From: JANQPX01 sp039197065
Lineage (GTDB): Bacteria > Pseudomonadota > Alphaproteobacteria > Geminicoccales > Geminicoccaceae
DNA: 64,000 bases
Reading direction: 5' to 3'
Assembly (NCBI GenBank): GCA_039197065.1
Contig: JBCCUL010000002.1
Location: 62,001 to 126,000, forward strand
Shown here: in pieces, positions 59,852 through 64,000 of the stretch
Layout of the letters: each line of letters begins with the position of its first letter
How positions within the stretch are numbered: position 1 is the stretch's first letter
Made by a program: the position numbers and the translations under genes
The notes under the pieces: generated by a model
Told to the model about the DNA's origin: nothing
What the model saw: only the letters and a program-made list of their open reading frames with translations
Database searches by the model: none

Positions 59852-60714
59852 TGACGGGACGTTTTCTTACAGGGGCTGCGAAGCTCGCCGGCGTCATGGG
59901 CTGGCCGATCAAGCATTCCCGCTCGCCGCGCCTCCACGGCCACTGGCTCGATCATTACGGCATCGATGGCGCCTACATGCCGCTCGCTGTTGCGCCGGAG
60001 CGCCTGGAACCGGCCCTTCGCGGCCTCCGGGCGCTTGGCTTTCAAGGTGTCAATCTGACCTTGCCGCACAAGGAAGCGGTCCTGCCGCTCATCGACGAGG
60101 TGAGCGAGGCGGCAAAGCGCATTGGCGCCGTCAACACGATCGTCATCGCGGATGATGGCCGTCTCAGGGGCGATAACACCGACGGTTTCGGCTTTGTCGC
60201 GAGCCTGAGCGCCGGCGCGCCCGGCTGGCGTGCTGCCGACGGCCCAGCCGTCATATTGGGGGCGGGTGGCGCTGCAAGGGCGGTGGCGGTCGCCCTGATC
60301 GATGCCGATGTGCCAGGCCTTCGCCTGATCAATCGAACCCGCGAGCGCGCTGAACGCCTGGCTGAGAGCCTTCGATCGATAGCCCCCGCCTGCATGATCG
60401 ACATAGCGGCCTGGGACGAGCGCGCGGCAGCGCTTGACGGTGCCCATCTCCTGGTGAACACCACCAGTCTCGGCATGTCCGGCCAGCCGGCGCTGGAACT
60501 TGCCCTCAACGAGCTGCCGCGGGCAGCAACGGTGACGGATATCGTGTACACGCCGCTCGAAACCGACCTGCTCGCTGCCGCGCGAAAAAGGACGAACCCT
60601 ACCGTGGACGGTCTCGGTATGCTGCTCCATCAGGGACGCCCGGGCTTTGCCGCCTGGTTCGGTGTCGACCCCGAGGTGACCGACGATCTCCGCACCGTCG
60701 TGCTCGCCGGCTGA
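59851..60714 (+). CDS. aroE: shikimate dehydrogenase
   Basis: AroE, 287 residues, reduces 3-dehydroshikimate with NADPH in the chorismate pathway. The substrate-binding motifs 'GWPIKHSRSPRLHGHWL' and 'VNLTLPHKEAVLPLIDEV' (with the catalytic Lys) are intact, with the cofactor loop 'VILGAGGAARAVAVALIDA' and 'NTTSLGMSGQP'. The ATG at 59851 overlaps the maf stop (TGATG). Eleven bases separate it from coaE. Confidence 0.96.
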   Translation: MTGRFLTGAAKLAGVMGWPIKHSRSPRLHGHWLDHYGIDGAYMPLAVAPERLEPALRGLRALGFQGVNLTLPHKEAVLPLIDEVSEAAKRIGAVNTIVIADDGRLRGDNTDGFGFVASLSAGAPGWRAADGPAVILGAGGAARAVAVALIDADVPGLRLINRTRERAERLAESLRSIAPACMIDIAAWDERAAALDGAHLLVNTTSLGMSGQPALELALNELPRAATVTDIVYTPLETDLLAAARKRTNPTVDGLGMLLHQGRPGFAAWFGVDPEVTDDLRTVVLAG

Positions 60715-60724
60715 GCGCCGGGCG

Positions 60725-61381
60725 ATGACCTTCATCCTCGGCCTGACCGGTTCGATCGCCATGGGAAAGTCGACGGCGAGCCGTATCTTCGAGAGCTTCG
60801 GCGTTCCGGTCTTTGACGCCGATGGCGCCGTCCATAGCCTGTTCGTACCGGGAGGTGCTGCCGTCCTTCCCGTGCTCGAAGCCTTTCCTACATGCGGTGA
60901 CACAGCCGGCGGCATCGATCGAAAGGCGCTTGGCCAGGCGGTTTTCAACAATCCGAATGCCCTTCGCCGCCTCGAGCGCATCGTGCACCCGCTGGTTCGC
61001 GCCACACAACGCAGCTTCCTGGTCAAGCAGGCGGCGGCCCGCCGCCCCCTGGTCTTGATGGATGTTCCGCTGCTCTACGAGACCGGCGGCAATCGGCTGA
61101 TGGACGCGGTCGCCGTGGTGAGCGCGCCTGCTTTCCTCCAAGCGCAACGCGTTCTCCGTCGCCCCGGCATGTCCAGGCAGCGCCTGGAGGCGATACTCGC
61201 CCGGCAACTGCCGGACCGAGAGAAGCGAAAACGGGCGGACTTCGTGATTCCGACCGGCCTTGGAAAGCGTTGCTCAATCGAGGCGATCGCCGCCATCATC
61301 GACGAGGTCAAACGCCGCCCCGCCACTGCATGGTCCGTCAATTGGGCGGGCAGGAGACCGGGCGTCAAGAAGGCCGCCTGA
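60725..61381 (+). CDS. coaE: dephospho-CoA kinase
   Basis: CoaE, 218 residues, makes CoA by phosphorylating dephospho-CoA. The P-loop is 'ILGLTGSIAMGKSTASRIF', with 'VPVFDADGAVHSLF' near residue 28 and 'PLVLMDVPLLYETGG' near 106; the lid helix is 'RRPGMSRQRLEAILARQLPD'. The C-terminal tail is slightly long. In related genomes dnaQ follows coaE; here a YjbR-like gene follows instead after 20 bases. Confidence 0.96.
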   Translation: MTFILGLTGSIAMGKSTASRIFESFGVPVFDADGAVHSLFVPGGAAVLPVLEAFPTCGDTAGGIDRKALGQAVFNNPNALRRLERIVHPLVRATQRSFLVKQAAARRPLVLMDVPLLYETGGNRLMDAVAVVSAPAFLQAQRVLRRPGMSRQRLEAILARQLPDREKRKRADFVIPTGLGKRCSIEAIAAIIDEVKRRPATAWSVNWAGRRPGVKKAA

Positions 61382-61401
61382 CATCAATCGGAGAAGCGCT
61401 C

Positions 61402-61755
61402 ATGTCGAAGAAGGATCGCGATCGGATCAATGCGATTTGCAAGGATCTCCCGGGCGCCGAAGCCTCGGATCCCTGGGGTGGTGGTCACGATGCCTGGAAA
61501 ATCGGCGGTAAGATGTTCGCCTGCATCGGCGCGGTTGCCCCCGGTGTTTCGATCAAGACCGACAGCATCGAAACGGCAACAATGCTGATCGACGCGGGCG
61601 TCGGCGCCAAAGCCCCCTATTTCCATCGCTCCTGGATCAAGCTTCCTTTTGACACGCCCGACGATGACCTTCGTCATCATTTGACGGAGTCCTACCGACG
61701 GGTCCGCGCCGGCCTGACCAAGAAGGCGCAAAGAGAACTGCCGCCGTTCGAATGA
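61402..61755 (+). CDS. MmcQ/YjbR family protein
   Basis: A 117-residue single-domain MmcQ/YjbR protein with the CyaY-like fold. 'WGGGHDAWKIGGKMFACIGA' near residue 28 and 'APYFHRSWIKLPFDTPDDDL' near 71 are typical, and 'HHLTESYRRVRAGLTKK' is the C-terminal helix. Members are suggested to bind DNA, but the function is unproven. The ATG has a CGGAGAAG site. It probably ends the maf-aroE-coaE transcript. Confidence 0.9.
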   Translation: MSKKDRDRINAICKDLPGAEASDPWGGGHDAWKIGGKMFACIGAVAPGVSIKTDSIETATMLIDAGVGAKAPYFHRSWIKLPFDTPDDDLRHHLTESYRRVRAGLTKKAQRELPPFE

Positions 61756-62153
61756 CTTTTGAGATACGCAGAGATCCGATCCCGCGTCCCTGCCCGGAAA
61801 ACCGCCGCGCCGCGTTTCCCCTTCACGCCGATAAAGATTACAAGCTGTTTCGGCATGACATCGAAGCTGAGCCGGACGCCGCTATCAGTTTCATCTTATA
61901 CGTAAACCGATGATGGCTAACGGGCTGCACTCGATAATCCCCTTCAGTGGCGTCATGGCAGAAATCAGAAGCGAAGCGCCCGCTAAGAATTTGTACCTAG
62001 CGGAAGGAATTGACCCCAGGCGGAAGTTAGGGGTTGCCGGGCGATTGCTGCAGGAAGGACGATAGCGCGCATTGCCCGCAGTGCGCTGTCGTTTTACGTT
62101 TTGCGTAGGTGGCTGCAGCTATGCAGCTCTTATGCGCCGAGGGTTGAGATCAG
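61756..62153. other. intergenic region between YjbR and DUF2867 genes
   Basis: No gene is supported in these 398 bases. Short frames occur but none has a conserved sequence or good start. A possible terminator hairpin is listed separately. The composition is mixed and less GC-biased than the neighbours, so this may be the edge of a more variable segment that continues to the right end of the window. Confidence 0.4.
62064..62095 (+). terminator. possible intrinsic terminator
   Basis: A 7-bp stem with one G-T pair (62064-62070 with 62081-62087) and a 10-base loop is followed by GTCGTTTT. It faces rightward, about 310 bases after the YjbR stop and 60 bases before the next gene, so it may end a transcript from the left. 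Confidence 0.35.
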
Positions 62154-62618
62154 ATGGGCACCACCGAGGTCATTAAGATTCCGCTCCCAGCCTCCAGTGC
62201 ACTTCATCAACGCTACAAACCCGGCCACTTCCTCGACTGCTATGCAGTCGAGACCAATATGCCGGTACGCGATGCGGCTCTCGTCATCACTGATTTCCCA
62301 TATTGGGCGCGGTTCCTAATATTGATCCGTCGGATCGTGACCACGCCTTTCGGTCTCGATAACGACGGGCCAGCAGCCGATGATCGCGTCGGCATCTTTC
62401 CCGTCGAGTCCGAAACGGCCAGCGAACTCATTGCCGGTTTTGATGACAAACACTTGGATTTTCGGGTTTCCGTGCTCTCTCATGATCGCAAGATTAGCCT
62501 TGCTACGTGGGTTGCACCGCACAACCTTGGCGGACGAGCTTATCTGGCAGCTATCATGCCCTTCCATATTGCGATTGCCCGCAATGCACTGGCACGGGTT
62601 CGACGATGTAGCGAGTGA
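62154..62618 (+). CDS. DUF2867 domain-containing protein
   Basis: A 154-residue single-domain protein of the DUF2867 family. 'DCYAVETNMPVRDAALVITD' near residue 28, 'FPVESETASELIAGFDDKHL' near 81 and 'FRVSVLSHDRKISLATWV' near 102 are the characteristic stretches, and 'YLAAIMPFHIAIARNAL' closes the domain. No catalytic residues are known for the family. It stands alone between the YjbR gap and the convergent DUF899 gene. Confidence 0.85.
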   Translation: MGTTEVIKIPLPASSALHQRYKPGHFLDCYAVETNMPVRDAALVITDFPYWARFLILIRRIVTTPFGLDNDGPAADDRVGIFPVESETASELIAGFDDKHLDFRVSVLSHDRKISLATWVAPHNLGGRAYLAAIMPFHIAIARNALARVRRCSE

Positions 62619-62758
62619 TGACCGGCATTCGGGCGTCCGGTTTTTTGATCAACAAGCCGGCACCAGGGGAGACACAGGCGGCTTCTCAAATTGACCCTGA
62701 GCGGGCATTGGCTCAGGCATGGCAGCGGACGGAAATGCAGCTAAGCGACCGCTATACC

Positions 62759-63433
62759 TCAATACTCGTCGTTTAGGCGCCACCATTGGTACGGCTTAGA
62801 CTGCGGCACGTCGTCAGTTGCATCTTCCCAGTTTTCCTGACGACCCCAGGGTGTCAAATCAAGTAGAGTCCAGACCGTGCCAAGCGTCTCCACCCCGCGG
62901 CCCGTCGTGAAATAGGTCCGGTAGACGTCGGCGCCGTCGCGGACGAAGACGTTTAGCCCAAAGCCAGTGGTTACGCCGAAATCGGCGTTGAATTCGTCGA
63001 GCGTCGACGCGAAAGGGAATGTCCAGCCCATGCGCTTTTTGAAGTCTTCAATCTCGCTGATCGGCGCCTTGGAGACGAAGGTAAGCGAGGTGTTTCGTGC
63101 ATGCAGATGGGATAGATGTGGAATCTGGTCGCCCACCATCGAGCATCCGGCGCATGGGGCCGAATCGCCCATTTTCAGCATGTGGTGATAGACGATAAGC
63201 TGCCGGCGTCCTTCAAATAAGTCGGTTAGGTTCGCTCGCCGTCCGGCAGTTTTTTCGAACTGGTACAGCTTTCTGACCTGCATCCAAGGCAAGCGCCGCC
63301 GATCCGCCGCCAAGCGGTCGGCCGAATGGGTAAGCGCTTTCTCTTCAGCGCGAAGATTATCCAGCGCTTCCATCCATGCTTTTTCGGTGACAACCGGATG
63401 TTCGGCCGTTTCGGATCCCAATGGTTCCGTCAT
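62759..63433 (-). CDS. DUF899 family thioredoxin-like protein
   Basis: A 224-residue protein of DUF899, a thioredoxin-fold family. 'YHHMLKMGDSAPCAGCSMVG' contains a CxxC motif at about residues 90-93; 'FKKRMGWTFPFASTLDEFNA' and 'VYRTYFTTGRGVETLG' are family segments. The C-terminus 'QSKPYQWWRLNDEY' is also typical. The ATG at 63433 matches the family; a longer frame from 63511 is not conserved. The reaction is unknown, possibly a thiol-dependent redox step. Confidence 0.88.
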   Translation of the reverse strand: MTEPLGSETAEHPVVTEKAWMEALDNLRAEEKALTHSADRLAADRRRLPWMQVRKLYQFEKTAGRRANLTDLFEGRRQLIVYHHMLKMGDSAPCAGCSMVGDQIPHLSHLHARNTSLTFVSKAPISEIEDFKKRMGWTFPFASTLDEFNADFGVTTGFGLNVFVRDGADVYRTYFTTGRGVETLGTVWTLLDLTPWGRQENWEDATDDVPQSKPYQWWRLNDEY

Positions 63434-63707
63434 GGTGCTACTCCCCCAATACACTGCTCGATTAACGGTATAACAGGTTAGCCAACTCCGGGATCCATCT
63501 TGGCACACCAACTACCTCCTGCAGCCGTCCTACCTCGACGCAACAGTAATCCTGATCCAGACGTAAATCGGCAAGAGTTATGGAAGCTGAACACCTGTGT
63601 TTTGCTGGCTGGTCCTATGGATGTTCCGAGATGGCTTAGGTCTGCAGTTGGCACGAAGCACTAACGAGCCTTGCGGCTGGATTACTGCCTAACGCGACAC
63701 CGGAAAG

Positions 63708-64000
63708 TCAGCCAATCCACCATTCCTCGTCCTTGCTGCCAGGCGTCAGGTCGTAGCTCGCCTCCACCTGATAGTCGGCGCCCTGGCCGTCCAGCCAGCT
63801 CGAGAACAGCTTGAAGCCGCTCACCGGGAAGCTCTGGCTTTGATAGAGGCTGTGACGCATTAGATAGGTGGCGAGACCTGCTTGCGTCGGCGGGCGGCGG
63901 AGGCGGGCCAGGGTGACATGCGGGGCGTATTTTTGCGGATCGCGCTCGATGCCCGCCTGGCGAAGTGCGCGATCGACCCGACGCTTCAGTGCGGTAAGCT
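63708..64000 (-). CDS. thpR: RNA 2',3'-cyclic phosphodiesterase (2'-5' RNA ligase family), partial
   Basis: The C-terminal 96 residues of a ThpR/LigT protein, cut by the window edge (5' end missing). The second HxTx motif is visible in 'KYAPHVTLARLRRPPTQAG', followed by 'FPVSGFKLFSSWLDGQGADY' and an end of 'GSKDEEWWIG'. These enzymes hydrolyse 2',3'-cyclic phosphate ends of RNA and can reversibly form 2'-5' links. The first HxTx motif would lie outside the window. Confidence 0.9.
   Translation of the reverse strand, partial: LTALKRRVDRALRQAGIERDPQKYAPHVTLARLRRPPTQAGLATYLMRHSLYQSQSFPVSGFKLFSSWLDGQGADYQVEASYDLTPGSKDEEWWIG

Overview
The window is a gene-dense, high-GC stretch of chromosome from an alphaproteobacterium. 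I infer this from gene neighbourhoods typical of the class: uracil-DNA glycosylase/NYN/rpoZ/rsh/DUF2062/acpS/lepB/rnc, trpG-trpD-trpC-moaC-moeA-lexA, fxsA divergent from a Tim44-domain gene, ilvE divergent from petP-petR, and maf-aroE-coaE. A direct-repeat SOS box (GTTC-N7-GTTC) in front of lexA agrees. The flagellar block (TPR protein, motE, DUF6468, fliL / flgF, flgG, flgA, flgH) looks more like Rhodospirillales-type layouts than those of classical rhizobia. No genus can be named from this sequence. No rRNA, tRNA or CRISPR array was seen.

Layout. 0-8.3 kb: TfoX-like protein, UDG and NYN on the minus strand, then a plus-strand run rpoZ, rsh, DUF2062, acpS, lepB, rnc. 8.47-9.53 kb: an IS630-family element whose transposase is split by an A7 tract; its right end supplies the last base of the stop codon of a DUF1178 gene. 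10.7-15.8 kb: the minus-strand tryptophan/molybdopterin/SOS cluster, mostly linked by 4-base overlaps. 16.2-21.1 kb: divergent polysaccharide deacetylase, Nudix, GNAT, UPF0173 and prmC. 21.1-29.6 kb: flagellar genes in two divergent arms; the flgF arm has a good sigma-54 promoter match.

29.6-38.9 kb: phytanoyl-CoA dioxygenase-like protein, alaS, TAP-like hydrolase, a 78-nt palindrome, nitronate monooxygenase, MBL hydrolase and an unrecognised lipoprotein. 38.9-47.6 kb: a minus-strand run of TerB, TrkH, ApaG, GNAT, Smr, LutC, LutB, LutA, MltA and a Tim44 protein. 47.7-51.5 kb: fxsA, a histidine phosphatase, secB, LOG and a LysM protein. 51.9-55.2 kb: an accessory-looking LysR / secreted DUF4437 cupin / membrane adenylate cyclase group. 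55.3-61.8 kb: ilvE, petP-petR-histidine kinase, maf, aroE, coaE and YjbR. The right edge holds DUF2867, DUF899 and a cut-off 2'-5' RNA ligase.

Most genes are housekeeping. The parts that stand out are the large periplasmic beta-module/TPR protein linked to motE, DUF6468 and fliL, the IS630 junction, the palindrome near 35.0 kb and the cupin-cyclase pair.
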